The notes under the pieces were generated by a model. That model saw only the letters and a list, made by a program, of their open reading frames with translations, did no database searches and was not told the origin of the DNA. A stretch of DNA of 64,000 nucleotides from contig CM076190.1 in NCBI GenBank assembly GCA_038277395.1, forward strand, positions 251,143,256 through 251,207,255. The letters are read 5' to 3'. Source of the stretch: Dryocosmus kuriphilus (lineage: Eukaryota; Arthropoda; Insecta; Hymenoptera; Cynipidae). Numbering within the stretch: the first letter of the stretch is position 1; each line of letters begins with the position of its first letter. Both the position numbers and the translations under genes were made by a program. Positions 43,425-54,479 of this stretch are shown piece after piece.

Positions 43425-43877
43425 TGTGTCTGTAAAAAACTAATACAAGTAGGTGTAAAAATTTTTGTGAAACAGAATAAAGAAGAATTCGCGAATAATA
43501 AATTTTAATGTAAAAGAAAAAAAGGATTGTCTCATAAAAGGAGGCCCTCAATTTTAAACCTATTTCAAGTAATAAGTATGGGTAACAACAATGAAAAACG
43601 GAAGGTCAGTAAGAGAAACAAAAAATCAAAATATACCTGGCAAAGATTAAAAATCGAAGCCAAGGTAAAAATCCAACAAAGTAAATAATTTAACATAAAT
43701 AAACATTAAGAGAAAAACAAATAAAAGTATAATTTAGTAAGGGCAAAAGCCCGAGATCACACCTGCGACGTGAGAACGTAAGTGAACAACTGACGGAAAT
43801 TACGAGAATTCAAACAAGAAAATAGAAAGTGATGAAATGGTCGATAAAGTAGAACATAACTTTAGCGACAAATAATA
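43425..43877. other. AT-rich spacer
   Basis: No gene recognised; A-rich with GATCACACCTGCGACG near 43,755. Confidence 0.5.
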
Positions 43878-43984
43878 GTAGGGCTATGGGGCTACGGGGC
43901 CACTTGCCGACCAAGCAAGGTTCATGTCCATGCTAAATTACGCTCGTTCGGTAGAACTCTTAATCATTAATGCAGATTCCTGCC

Positions 43985-44320
43985 GGGGAATAGCGATAGT
44001 CGGTAATACTACAGAGTTCCAGCCGCCACCGCTAGATGTCGCCCATTGTCTCTATTGGTAATGCAGATTCCTAATGATCAACATTATACGACAAATTTGA
44101 GATTTTAGAAATAAATAAAATACGTTGTTCTAGCCGCCACCGCTAGATGTCGCCCATTGTCGCTATTGGCAGTGCAGATTCCCAATGATCAACATAATGC
44201 GCCACATTAAAAATTTTAGAAATAAATCAAATACGTTGTTCCGGCCGCCAACACTAGATGTCGCCCACTGTCGCTATTGGTAATGCAGATTCCTAATGGT
44301 CGACATATGGCGCCAAATTA
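43985..44320 (-). repeat. ~120-bp tandem repeat, left arm (about 3 copies)
   Basis: Units read CGCTAGATGTCGCCCATTGT, CGCTATTGGTAATGCAGATT, CCTAATGATCAACAT and AAATACGTTGTTC. Confidence 0.8.
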
Positions 44321-44479
44321 AACATTTGTTCAAATAAAATAAACAAAATAAATGACAGACATAAAATACACAAAATAAATAAAATTAATAAAATAAATAA
44401 AACAAATAAAATAAATAAAATAAATAGAATAAATAAAATAAATAAAATAATAAACAAAGTCATTAAAAATTGATTCTTG

Positions 44480-44555
44480 TCTGGGGAATCGAACCCTTAG
44501 CCGCCGACTCGAAAGCCCGATGCGCTAACCACTACGCCAACTACACAGTTGGTGC
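44480..44555 (-). repeat. tRNA-derived (pol III) sequence, SINE-head-like, left copy
   Basis: On the minus strand, GGCGTAGTGGTTAGCGCA resembles a D arm/A box, CTTTCGA an anticodon loop, and GGTTCGATTCC is a perfect B box. The anticodon and acceptor stems do not close properly, so it is a tRNA-derived element rather than a functional tRNA. Confidence 0.6.
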
Positions 44556-44981
44556 AAGGTACATATAGTCAACTCATGACCTTGCTACCTCACCGCTACC
44601 ACTCAAGTCAATCTTCGAGGGGTGGAAAGGAGGGGCAGCCAAGTGACGCAAAACATGTAACACGTTACAGAATAAAATGAATGAAATAAATGAAAGAAAA
44701 TACAATAAAATAGAGGAGAATAAAATAAAAATAAAATGAAATAAATGAAAGCAAAATAAAGTAGAAAATTTCAATATACATTTTTTTATGCAATAATATA
44801 TAGATGGGTCCGAATAAAGTGCGGTCATAATTTCAATAAAACAGATTTAAATATAAGCAATAGATAGCAAGAAAGAGAATTGGCAAGCAACATTGACAAA
44901 CCGACATACGAAGTTCGAGTACGAACGATAATCTGAAGATGTGTAAGGCTCGCGCACGTAGGTGAATATGTGTAAGATTCA

Positions 44982-45084
<103 letters not shown>

Positions 45085-45639
45085 ACCTATAATAAAACCC
45101 CTGCTCTCTAGATATGTTTTGAAAATTTCAATAAATATTTTTTCATACACTAGTATATATATTTTTTCATACACATTGTTATCATTTTGATATTTTTCCT
45201 ACAGATTGTTAATATTTTGACTTCATCCAATGATGATTCCTTCTTTTTTAAATAATAAAATTGGTCACTATACCCACCCCCGCTCCACTTAATATTAATT
45301 TAGTTTATCAATAAATCCTCTTCAAATACATTTTCTTATAATATCTTACCCTACATTCCGATCTACCTTACCTACCTCAGCTAGAATCTTTGAACTTGAT
45401 GCATGTTGCTTGGATGGGGTATTCATGAAATAAAATAAATAAAACGATATAAAGTAAAATAAAAATAATAAAACAAAATTGAACCCTATAAAGCAAAATG
45501 AAATAAAGTAAAATAAAGTAAAATGAAATAAAATAAAACATAATTAAAGAAATAATATATAATAGAGTAGAATAAAATAAAATAAAAAACAGAAAAAAAA
45601 GACGAAATAAAGAATGCAGATTCATGTCAGGGGATTAGC

Positions 45640-46800
45640 CTCGTTCGATATGTCGGGGATATACATTACCTTACTTTTCGATCTACCATACATACCTTAG
45701 CTGGAATCTTTGAACTTGATGCTGGTTGCTTGGAGGGGATATTCTTAAATTCTAACCTACATGTACGCAGCAATAAGCAATGTTGGCTCTTTTAATCTCT
45801 ATACGGGAAACCATCTACGCATGCATGAGTAACCGACGCCGGTGTTTGCCTCGGTTAGCATCACCCTCAGTCCCTTCTTGAAATTATAGTATATCAAACT
45901 CTTCTTTTCTAAAATACATTTTCTGTTAACTCTTATCCTATAGCTTCCATCAAAGTGTCTTAGTTCGAATTAAAAATTTTTAAAATAAAATAAAGAAAAT
46001 AAGTTAAATAAATAAGATAAATAAAGTAAATAAAATAAATAAAATAAACAAAATAAATAAAATAAATAAAAAATTGACCCTATTAAAATAATAAGAGGTG
46101 TCTGAAAAAATGTGTCTTACTCAGATACATATACCGAACCACTATTTTAATGACGTCACTTGAAATGAGCAGGTTGCGATAAGTATACCCTCACCCACCC
46201 CCACCTCCTCACTCTAACATAATGCTTCTCCAAGAATCTTAGATTTTGATGACGTAAATAAAATAAATACAATAAATAAAACGATATAAAGTAAAATAAA
46301 GGTAACAAAACAAAATGGAATAAAATAAAACAAAACGAAATAAAATAAAATAAAGTAAAATAAAACAAAATGAAATAAAATAAAACATAAAAAAGTAATA
46401 TATATAGAGTAGAATAAAATAAAATAAAAAACAGAAAAAAAGACGAAATAAAAAATGCAGATTCATGTCAGGGGATTAGCCTCGGTCGATATGTCAGGGA
46501 TATATATTACCTTACTTTTCGATCTACCTTACCTACCTTAGCTAGGCTCTTTGAACTTGATGCTGGTTGCTTAGAGGGGATATTCTTAAATTCTAAACTA
46601 CATGCACGCAGCAACAAGTAATGGTGGCTTTTTTAATCTCTATACGGGAAACCATCTTCGCTTGCCTCAGTTACAGTTAGCATCACCCTCAGTCCCTTCT
46701 TGAAATTATAATATATCAAACTCTTCTTTCCTAAAATACATTTTCTATTAAATCTTATCCTATACCTTCCCTCAAAGTGTCTTAGTTCGAATTAAAAATT
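45640..46800. repeat. Internal direct duplication within the left arm
   Basis: GGGGATTAGCCTCG, TTACCTTACTTTTCGATCTA, TTTGAACTTGATGCTGGTTG, AACCATCT-CGC and CATCACCCTCAGTCCCTTCT appear in the same order at 45,635-45,990 and 46,470-46,800. Confidence 0.75.
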
Positions 46801-47059
46801 TTTTAAGGAAAAAAAAAAAAATAAAATAAATAAAATAAATAAATAAATAAAATGAATAAAAGGAATAAAATGAATGAAATGAGTAAAATTAATAAAATGA
46901 ACAAAATGAACAAAATTTATAAAATGAATAAATTAAATAAAATAAATAAAAGTTGACCCTATTAAAATAATACGACGTCTTTTCAAAAAAAGAAACGTGC
47001 CTTACTCAGTTACATACACCGAACCATTATTTTGATGACGTCGCTTGAAACGGGCAGGT

Positions 47060-47300
47060 TGCGACAAGTCTACCCCCCCCCCCCCCCCCACCTTCTCTCT
47101 CTAGCATTATGCTTCTCTAGGTATCTTGAATATTCATGACGTAAGTAAAATAAATACGTTAAATAAAACGATATAATTTCATTTACTTTATCAAAATTCA
47201 AGATTCATAGACAAGCATAAAGTTAGAGAGAGGAGGTGGAGGGTGGGTTGGGGGTAGACTTGTCGCAACCTGCTCGTTTCAAGTGACGTCATCAAAAGAA
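47060..47300. repeat. Symmetry centre of the giant inverted repeat, with a C17-type run
   Basis: GCAGGTTGCGACAAGTCTAC followed by a run of about 17 C (about 47,075-47,090) faces GTAGACTTGTCGCAACCTGC at about 47,250, with a short unpaired spacer. The opposite strand of the C run could form a G-quadruplex. Confidence 0.75.
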
Positions 47301-48258
47301 TGGTTCGGTGTATGTAACTGAGTAAGACACGTTTTTTTTTTTAAACACGTCGTATTATTTTAATAAGGTCAATTTTCATTTATTTTATTTATTTTATTCA
47401 TTTTATAAATTTTGTTCATTTCATTTATTTTATTCATTTTACTCATTTCATTCATTTTATTTCTTTTATTCATTTTATTTATTTTGTTTATTTTATTTAT
47501 TTTCTTTATTTTATTTTAAAAATTTTTAATTCGAACTAAGACACTTTGATGGAAGCTATAGGATAAGAGTTAATAGAAAATGTATTTTAGAAAAGAAGAG
47601 TTTGATATATTATAATTTCAAGAAGGGACTGAGGGTGATGCTAACCGAGGCAAACACCGGCGTCGGTAACTGAGGCATGCGTAGATGGTTTCCCGTACAG
47701 AGATTAAAAGAGCCAAAATTGCTTATTGCTGTGTACATGTAGGTTAGAATTTAAGAATATCCCCTCCAAGCAACATGCATCAAATTCAAAGATTCTAGCT
47801 AAGGTAGGTAAGGTAGATCGCAAAGTAAGGTAATGTATTGTAACGTTTTCGTTTAACCGGGGATATAAAATCGATACTTTCTGACTATCGACGCGCATCT
47901 CATCCTACATTACTTTAGTAATTTTAGTTATGTTAATGTTGCATTCACATCTATTCCCGATAATATTAACAATTATTGAGAAACTGATCTAGATTGCGTT
48001 TATTCTGCCCTTTTCGAAAAACCTGAGACCAATAATATACGTATTGGTTCAAGTCTCGGTAGGACGTGAGAACTAGCCCTAAACATAATAACATTAGATT
48101 GAATTAAAAATCATAAAAAAAATCTTTACTATCAATTTCCACCTTCATGTGGATTGCGAAGTATTGAAGGTTGTGAGTCCACTCAAGGGAGAATAATTGC
48201 GATTACTGATAACGAGAACTGAACTTTTGATTTCCCTTTTTGGAATTTTATGAGTCCT

Positions 48259-48733
48259 GAATTTATAAGCACAACGAGGTCCTCTTGGGAAAGGTACAAA
48301 GTCGTTACTACATAAATTCAAATTATCACTCTTATCATTTTATTAAACGAATACCCTTGCATGCGACGTGCACCCTTTAACCTTGAATCAGATTCTTCCC
48401 TGCACAACGAGGTCCTCATGTGTAAAGGTACAAGGTCGTTACTGGAAGAATATGATTACGCCTTATTGGCTTGGTTATTCCTTTATTTAATAAAAATCGT
48501 ATTCAAAAAAAAAATCCTCTATCATTGAATCAGATTCTTCCTGCACAACGAGGTCCTCATGGGTAAAGGTACAAGGTCGTTACGGGAAGAATATGATTAC
48601 GCCTTGTTGGCTTGATTATTCATTTACTTAACAAAAATCGCAATCAAAAAAAAAATCCCTTATCATTGAATCAGATTCCTCCCGCACAATGAGGTCCTCT
48701 AGGGTAGAGGTACAAAATCGTTACAAGAGGAAT
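48259..48733. ncRNA. Tandem array of four hairpins with covarying stems
   Basis: Units at 48,259-48,319, 48,392-48,451, 48,534-48,592 and 48,675-48,733 (spacing 133, 142, 141). Each has the core GCACAACGAGGTCCTC, a small loop, then AAAGGTACAA-x-GTCGTTAC. Inner stems AACGA/TCGTT and CCT/AGG are kept. The outer stem pairs in all four but with different bases: GAATTTAT/ATAAATTC (unit 1), ATTCTTCC/GGAAGAAT (units 2, 3), ATTCCTC/GAGGAAT (unit 4). In units 2-4 a further AATCA/TGATT extends it. Stem changes with pairing kept indicate a structured RNA or a structure-bearing DNA site. No known ribozyme class was recognised. The strand is undetermined. Confidence 0.6.
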
Positions 48734-48750
48734 ATGATTTTGCATGTTCA

Positions 48751-49020
48751 ATGATTCTGTCACACCTAAAACATCACTTTCTTTTCTATGATCCACTCAC
48801 GATCGATGATTTGCTACAATTCCCTAAAAGTGAGAAAACTTCTGATGCTATCACAAAAAGAAATGGTGACCGAGGTCCAATCGTCTGCTTGCCCGAAGGG
48901 ATGGACGCCACTTCAAAGCGTCAGGTTCGAGTGGTAGCGGACCAGTCCACTCAACAGGTCTTTCTTCTAGGAAGAGCTGGAAGTAAGTGTCGCATATTGG
49001 TCTTCGATCTAGAGTGCTGA
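48751..49020 (+). CDS. Unassigned 89-codon frame after the hairpin array
   Basis: An open frame begins MILSHLKHHFLFYDPLTIDD and ends GSKCRILVFDLEC. It follows the last hairpin by 18 bases. No domain, signal peptide or splice context was recognised; base composition is closer to coding than the flanks. It may be a chance ORF. Confidence 0.25.
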   Translation: MILSHLKHHFLFYDPLTIDDLLQFPKSEKTSDAITKRNGDRGPIVCLPEGMDATSKRQVRVVADQSTQQVFLLGRAGSKCRILVFDLEC

Positions 49021-49249
49021 CCCCGAGATCCTCGGACCCAAGCTGAGTCCCCACTTAATTTGAATTGCGTGCGCATTCGTCGATCGTACGATGTGCATAT
49101 ATCGATGAGTATCTATATCTCTACGCTCTGATTTCTAATTAATTTCGGAAAACGTCATCGTCTCACAGGCGTGCTTAGCGTAATTTCGCCCGTTCCTTAC
49201 CACTTTTATAATATTCTCATTTTCGATTGATCATGAGGGCTCTAATTTT

Positions 49250-49278
49250 TGTCTATAAAACGGACCGCCTCAGTACCT
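49250..49278 (+). promoter_or_regulatory. TATA box and CAGT initiator near the end of the 1.45-kb insertion
   Basis: CTATAAAACGG at about 49,253 followed by CTCAGTACC at about 49,268. It would drive transcription rightward into the AT-rich arm. Confidence 0.45.
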
Positions 49279-49954
49279 ATATCCACGACATAGTGAACGA
49301 GGCTAATCCCCTGACATGAACCTGCATTCTTTATTTCGTCTTTTTTCTGTTTTTTATTTTATTTTATTCCACTCTATTCTATCTTATTTTTTTCATTATG
49401 TTTTTTATTTTATTTCATTTAGCTTCATTTTACTTTATTTGATTTCGTTTTATATTGTTCCAGTTTGTTTTATTATTTTTACCTTACTTTATATCGTTTT
49501 ATTTATTTTATTTCATGAATACCCCCGCCAAGCAACATGCATCAAGTTCAAAGATTCTAGCTGAGGTAGGTAAGGTAGATCGGAAGGTACGGTAAGATTT
49601 TATATGAAAATTTATTTTAAGAGGATTTATTGATAAACTAAATTAAAATTAAGTGGAGAGGAGGTGGGTATACATAAACCACGTATGCTTACGTATTTTG
49701 ATGCGCTGATTACGAAAATCATAGTAAAAATTGTCGACTAGGCGATTTTCATGGTGAAAACTATAAGAAACGCCATGAAAATTATGTTTTTTGCGTTTAT
49801 CTCAGTAAATACGCAGAATTAAGAAAAATGTTTTAACAAAAGTTTTAGCTAGTATAAAAATACATCTTTTTGATCACATGCACTTTTTGATAAAACCATT
49901 ATTTTTTTTGAGAAAAAGGAAATCGCGTTGGAAAAGAAGAAAAAGGTGAAGAAA

Positions 49955-50150
49955 GTTACGGAAATGCGTTTGGTCACGATCACCCCCTTTGCAAGGGGGG
50001 GGGGGGGCTACGCATTCACTGACTAGTTACGAAAACACGTTCAATCACGATCGTTCCCCTTTCCAAGGTGGGGGGGGGGGGATGCGCATACACTGACCAG
50101 TTACGAAAATACGTTCAATCACGATCGTTCCCCTTTCCAAAGTGGGTGTT
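49955..50150 (+). repeat. ~73-bp tandem repeat with G-runs
   Basis: GTTACGAAAACACGTTCAAT, CACGATCGTTCCCCTTTCCA and a G-run (G13 near 50,000, G11 near 50,075) repeat about three times. Confidence 0.75.
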
Positions 50151-50946
50151 TCTTGCGTTTATCTTATACAATGCGCAAAATTTCTCAAAATCTTCTGAAC
50201 AAAAGTTGTACAGTTCATCGGGATACATTTTTTTTTATTACAAGCATTTTTTTTACGACTGAGAATTTCCGAGAATATTGGCGATACATCTGATGAGGTT
50301 TAACAGATTTTAATGCAGTAAACAACAGATCTTCTGCTCGGTGGGTTCCAGTCACCACTACGCAGCGCGTCCTCAGGTTGCGGATAGAGGAACGGCCCCT
50401 GAGGTAGAGCAGCTTCTAAGGTTAACTGCGAATACAAGAATAAGCAGACGCGGACAGTCGATAGGAACCAGTCGTGGGTGTGGTGAGCCCACATTGGTAA
50501 AAAATAGGTACACGACGGCCATGGTTTTTCGGAATTCACCCTTTCGCGTCCATACGCAAAAGGTGGGTTCTACCAAGTCGAGGCTCAGCGTGTATCCACC
50601 TAGAAACACTACCCGAACCAAAACTAAAAATCATGTAAGGGGAAAACCCTGCTGCCCCATTGGAAACCACAGCGATGACTCTGCCCGCAAGGGATGTGTG
50701 GAATGATTCGCCTTTATGGTCAACGTGGTATTGATGCCAGTGTGGCACACTGCCCTGCAAGGGGACGTTAGGATACGAGGATGAAACCGTAAAGTGTCTG
50801 ACGATAATTTGACACTGTCCTTGTCAAAGTCGGAAAGCTCCCATAATTAGACCTAGGGAGGTATGGGGGTTATCACTCCCGGGACGGGAGATTCACCTGC
50901 GATCGGAGAGCAGGATCCCTAATGTACGGACTTTCTTAAAACTATC

Positions 50947-51531
50947 ATGGCTAACTTCCAAAAACGAACAACAACAATAAAATATCTTAAAGTGGGAACT
51001 CTGAACGCACGTAGTCTAAATACTGGCGGATTTAGCGAATTCATTGAGATAGCAAAGAGATACGATATTGATATAATAGCACTTCAAGAATCCTGCTGGC
51101 CTGCCGAGTATGCATCAATCTCCAAGGATAACTACACTTTTCACTATGAGGGAGCTAAAGGGCGCTAACTGGGTACCGGGTTTCCTATTAAGAAATGAAT
51201 TTCGCAAGCTGTTATCGATATGCAATTCATTAACGACCGGTTACCATATATTGTAATAAAGGGTAGTTTCTGCAAACGGGTGCTAATTAACGTGCACTGC
51301 CCTACCGAGGACAAAGACGAAGATGCTAAAAATCTTTTTTACGAAACAATCGAACAAGTTTTTGACAAGTTCTCGAAGTTTGACGCTAAAATAGTATTCG
51401 GAGTCTTCAACGAGGAAATTGGAGAAGAACCGATGTATAGGCCTACAACAGGGTCAGGAAGCTTGCATGACGTCAGTAATGATAATGGAACTAGAGTAAT
51501 AAACTTTGCACGTAAACGGAAGTTTATGTGA
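50947..51531 (+). pseudogene. LINE endonuclease (EEP) fragment
   Basis: Starts MANFQKRTTTIKYLKVGTLN; the Asn in TLNARS and Glu in LQESCW are the usual first catalytic residues of apurinic-type endonucleases. After a stop at about 51,168, the frame 51,220-51,531 adds VLINVHCPTEDKDEDAKNLF and IVFGVFNEEIGEE, where the usual GDFN motif reads GVFN (Asp changed to Val). Confidence 0.8.
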
Positions 51532-52492
51532 AGAGTTTTTGATAAACGATGACCTGAAACAGGGCGATGCGCTTTCGTGCATCCTTTTCAACTTAGTTTT
51601 AGAATACGTGGTCAGAGAAGTACAAACGAATCCGTCCGGTGCCACCCTCAATGGGATAATACAAATTCTGGGATATGCAGATGATTTCGACTCACTCGGC
51701 GATGATAGAGAAACGGTAGCTAAAAATGCGGAAATTTTGATCACAAAAGCCAAGGAAGTAGGTTTAGAAGTTAGCGAATCGAAGACAATATTTTTGATCG
51801 TCGACAGCTCAGAACAAAGCAATGAAGAGGGAGATCTAATGGCCGGAAATATGAAATTTGAAAGAGTTAATGAGTTCAAATACCTCGGGACAATTATAAC
51901 TAGCGACAATAAGATTGCAACGGAAATCAACAGGCGGCTGCACGGTGGCAATCGGTAGTACTATGCAACAAATACGTTTCTAAGATCGCGATCGTTATCT
52001 AGAAGCATCAAAGTAAGAATTTACAAAACGATAATAATGCCGATCGTCATGTACGGGTGCGAAACGTGGGCGCTGACGAAAGGAAAGGAGAACAGGTTTA
52101 GAGTATTTGAAAATAAAGTACTTATAAAAATCTATGGTCCCAAAAGGGACGAAGAGACTGATGAATGGAGAAAACTGCATAGTGATGAGCTGCATGCAGT
52201 CTACAGGTCAGTAAATATTAATAGAGTAATGAAAGCGCGCAAATTAAGCTGGACGGGACATGTTGCATGAATGGGCAACGGTAGAACAGTCGAGCAAGTT
52301 TTGGGAGGGAAACCGATTATTAAGAGACCACTAGGCAGACCGAGAAACAGATGGGAGAAAAACGTGAGGGATAATCTAAAAGAGCTAGGACATGATTATT
52401 TAAACTGGATGGAAGATGCACATGATACAGATGCGTGGCGGTTCTGGGTATATGTGGCAATGAACTTCCGAGTTCGAAAAGCTACACCATAA
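51532..52492 (+). pseudogene. LINE reverse transcriptase, C-terminal half
   Basis: QGDALSCILFNLVLEYVVRE, then LGYADDFDSLG with the catalytic Asp pair, then a thumb and C-terminal region common to insect endonuclease-reverse transcriptases (IYKTIIMPIVMYGCETW, ENKVLIKIYGPKRD, then GRPRNRWEKNVRDNLKELG). Stops at about 51,957 and 52,268 interrupt the frame. Confidence 0.85.
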
Positions 52493-52869
52493 TAATAATA
52501 ATAATAAGCAACAGATCTTAGTGCAGTAAGCAACCGGTCTTTCTTTACCATTCGCGCTCATCGTATTTACAGGCGTATGTTCTTCGCGTGCATTTATTAT
52601 TTTCAAGTCTATTTGAGTGGGTAGCGCACTGTCTTTTCACTTTTGTTCTTCTCTCGAGGTATCGTTAAGATAGATTACCAATATAATTTTTTTGTTTATA
52701 TATAATCCTCTAGGATAGGGAGAAAACACTCCAGTGGTTGCGAGAAATAGAATTGATTCCGACTGAATGATTTTGTTCCAAGCACAAAAAAAACAGACGA
52801 TTATTTTGGAATCCGTATTGACTTGCGGTCGATTTTTATGCAATAGAAAAGATTTGTATCGTCACACTC

Positions 52870-53602
52870 ATACCGTTGCAGAAAATACGTAGTTTGAAGA
52901 CTGCCACATTTCTGCAGCGGCGTGTATGCTCATTTCCTACTATTTCGCTGTAAATTTTAGTTTTTATCAAACGATCCGCGAAAGCAGCATTGTGAACGGA
53001 CAGATGATTTCGCGGGAAACTGTTGCAGATCGCTTTTCTTTTTGTAGCTAGGTCTGTATGGTTGCTCTTGATAATAAATTCGAAGAGGAAGGTCGTATCG
53101 GAGGTGTTGGTGAAGTTATAGAAATTGATGAATGCGAAACCGGCCGTCGAAAATACGAGAGAGGACGAGTAGTGGAAGGATCGTGGTTCTTGGGAATGAT
53201 TTACAGATGACATCCCTACAATTGTCGGTTGGAAATCTGCCATGATAATAGAAGAGATCAGGCTTCTCTACTTGGGTTGATAAAAAAACATGTAGCTGAA
53301 GGGACAGAGATCCATACCGATTGTTGGAAAGGTTATATTAACCTTACAGATCATGGTTTTGTTCACAAAACTTTGAATCATTCCGCGGAGTTTGTGAATT
53401 CTGCTATCGGAGCGCACATTTAGAACGTTGAATCTTCTTGGCGATGGATGCGACGATTTCTCTTACGAGGAGGAATACATAAGAGCAACCTTGCAGACCA
53501 TCTCTGTGAATTTTTGTGGCGGCGACAGATGAAAAAACAAAGCACTGATCCGTTTAAGCAACTGATTGGTGATATTAAAATGTGTTACCCTGGTCACTGA
53601 AT
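52870..53602 (+). pseudogene. Merlin (IS1016/ISXO2-like) transposase, three stops
   Basis: One frame runs through three stops. AAACMLISYYFAVNFSFYQT and the HTH-like MISRETVADRFSFC come first. GEVIEIDECETGRRKYERGR follows, with the first catalytic Asp in EIDE and the GRRKY motif. Then come SWFLGMIYR, TEIHTDCWKGYINL (second Asp), LNHSAEFVNSAIGAHI, and NVESSWRWMRRFLLRGG with the catalytic Glu in VES. It ends GDIKMCYPGH-stop. This matches the ISXO2-like domain of Merlin transposons, a cut-and-paste DNA transposon group. Stops fall near 53,052, 53,208 and 53,421. An overlapping 135-codon minus frame is its shadow. Confidence 0.85.
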
Positions 53603-54479
53603 ATATTCAGCACTCCATGCACGTTTCATTCAGATTTTATTTAGGCTTTAGCCTTTTTGATTTTTTCAAGTTTTCTACGTTAAAAAAAATAATAAAATAA
53701 AAGGAATAAGAAATCGTAAAATATATGCATAAAAAGATTACAAAATATAAGAAATATAAAAAAAATGCTCTTCAAAGTACTCCAACCTTCCCGCGGTGAA
53801 GAGCGTGATTAGGTACCTACCAAGCCGAAACCAATGGAGATACGATGCTAATAAAAATAAAATCAATAAAATTCTCTTTTTCTCGAAAAATATTGGTTTT
53901 AGGCGAAAAGTGTATAATAAACAAAGAAGATGTATTTTTATACCAGCTAAAACTTTTATTTGAGACATTTTTCGAAATTCTGCGTATTTACTGAGATAAA
54001 CGCAAAAAACATGACTTTTATGGCGTTTTTTATGGCTTTCACCATGAAAATCGCCTAGTCGCCAATTTTCACTATGATTCTCGTAATGAGCGCATCAAAA
54101 TACGTAAGCATACGTGGTTTCAACGAAATCGGAGGGTTCACCTATTCGAAACTTTGTCCCAAAATATTAACAATGTGTATGAAAAATATGAAAATAGTAA
54201 CAATGTGTATGAAAAAAATATATATAGTAGCGTATAAAAAAATATTTATTGAAATTTTCATAACACACATATTCACCTACATGCGTGAGCCTTACGCATA
54301 TTCAGAATATCATTCGTACTCGAACTTCGAATGTCGATTTGTCAATGTTGCTTGCCAATTCTCTTTCTTGCGAACAATTGCTTATATTTAAATCTGTTTT
54401 ATTGAAATTATGACCGCACTTTATTCGGACCGATCTGTATACCAGTGCATAAAAAAAAAGGTTATTGAAATTTTCTACT

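Larger units (their letters stand above)
47836..49285 (+). mobile_element. 1.45-kb insertion in the right arm, LTR-like, no recognised coding
   Basis: Compared with the left arm, this segment interrupts the sequence between GTAAGGTAATG and ACGAGGCTAATCCCC. It begins near TGTAACGTTTTCG with a GATATAAAATCG motif. It holds the four-hairpin array (48,259-48,733) and an unassigned frame (48,751-49,020). It ends with CTATAAAACGG and a CAGT initiator about 18 bases downstream of the TATA box. A promoter near one end suggests an LTR, but matching TG/CA ends and a target duplication were not found. Confidence 0.5.
50333..52507 (+). mobile_element. LINE (endonuclease-RT type), near full length with an internal deletion
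   Basis: Bounded by an imperfect ~31-base target duplication: AACAGATTTTAATGCAGTAA then CAACAGATCTT before it, and AACAGATCTTAGTGCAGTAA then GCAACCGGTCTT after it. A 5' UTR of about 610 bases precedes the ATG at 50,947. The endonuclease N-terminus (LKVGTLNARSLN, DIIALQESCW) is followed by a stop and frame change near 51,168. RT sequence resumes at about 51,520 with DDLKQGDALSCILFNLVLEY and YADDFDSLGDD, then FKYLGTIITSDN, MYGCETWALTK, LSWTGHVA and RPLGRPRNRWEKNV. The segment between endonuclease and RT palm is deleted. The 3' end is an ATA repeat, as in RTE- or R4/Dong-like LINEs. Confidence 0.87.
49678..54121 (+). mobile_element. Element with ~200-bp inverted ends, carrying a Merlin transposase; LINE inserted
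   Basis: AACCACGTATGCTTACGTAT and GTCGACTAGGCGATTTTCAT at 49,678-49,760 are complemented by ATGAAAATCGCCTAGTCG and ACGTAAGCATACGTGGTT at 54,040-54,121. CGTTTATCTCAGTAAATACGCAG (first 20 bases given in part) and TAGTATAAAAATACATCTT also pair with right-hand counterparts. The block is missing from the left arm of the giant repeat, so it is an insertion. It contains a Merlin-type transposase at about 52.87-53.60 kb. Without the 2.2-kb LINE the element would be about 2.2 kb. Confidence 0.6.

Noticed and set aside
44480..44555. Functional tRNA gene
   Set aside because: The B box is perfect, but the anticodon and T stems mispair and no 7-bp acceptor stem closes, so it was kept as a tRNA-derived repeat.
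45377..45625. Phe/Leu/Tyr-rich frames (also 46,156-46,466, 49,316-49,564, 54,588-54,937)
   Set aside because: All are translations of AAATA/TATTT arrays and would look like membrane proteins only by composition.
48259..48733. Twister, hammerhead or HDV-like ribozyme identity for the hairpin array
   Set aside because: The conserved cores of those classes are not present; left as an unassigned structured element.
48259..48733. CRISPR-like array
   Set aside because: Spacing of about 141 bases, repeated spacers and eukaryotic context rule it out.
47836..49285. Calling the insertion a definite solo LTR
   Set aside because: Matching TG...CA ends and a target duplication could not be found, unlike the 12.4-kb LTR.
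52836..53243. 135-codon minus-strand frame
   Set aside because: Lies antisense to the Merlin transposase, whose plus-strand reading has clear catalytic motifs.
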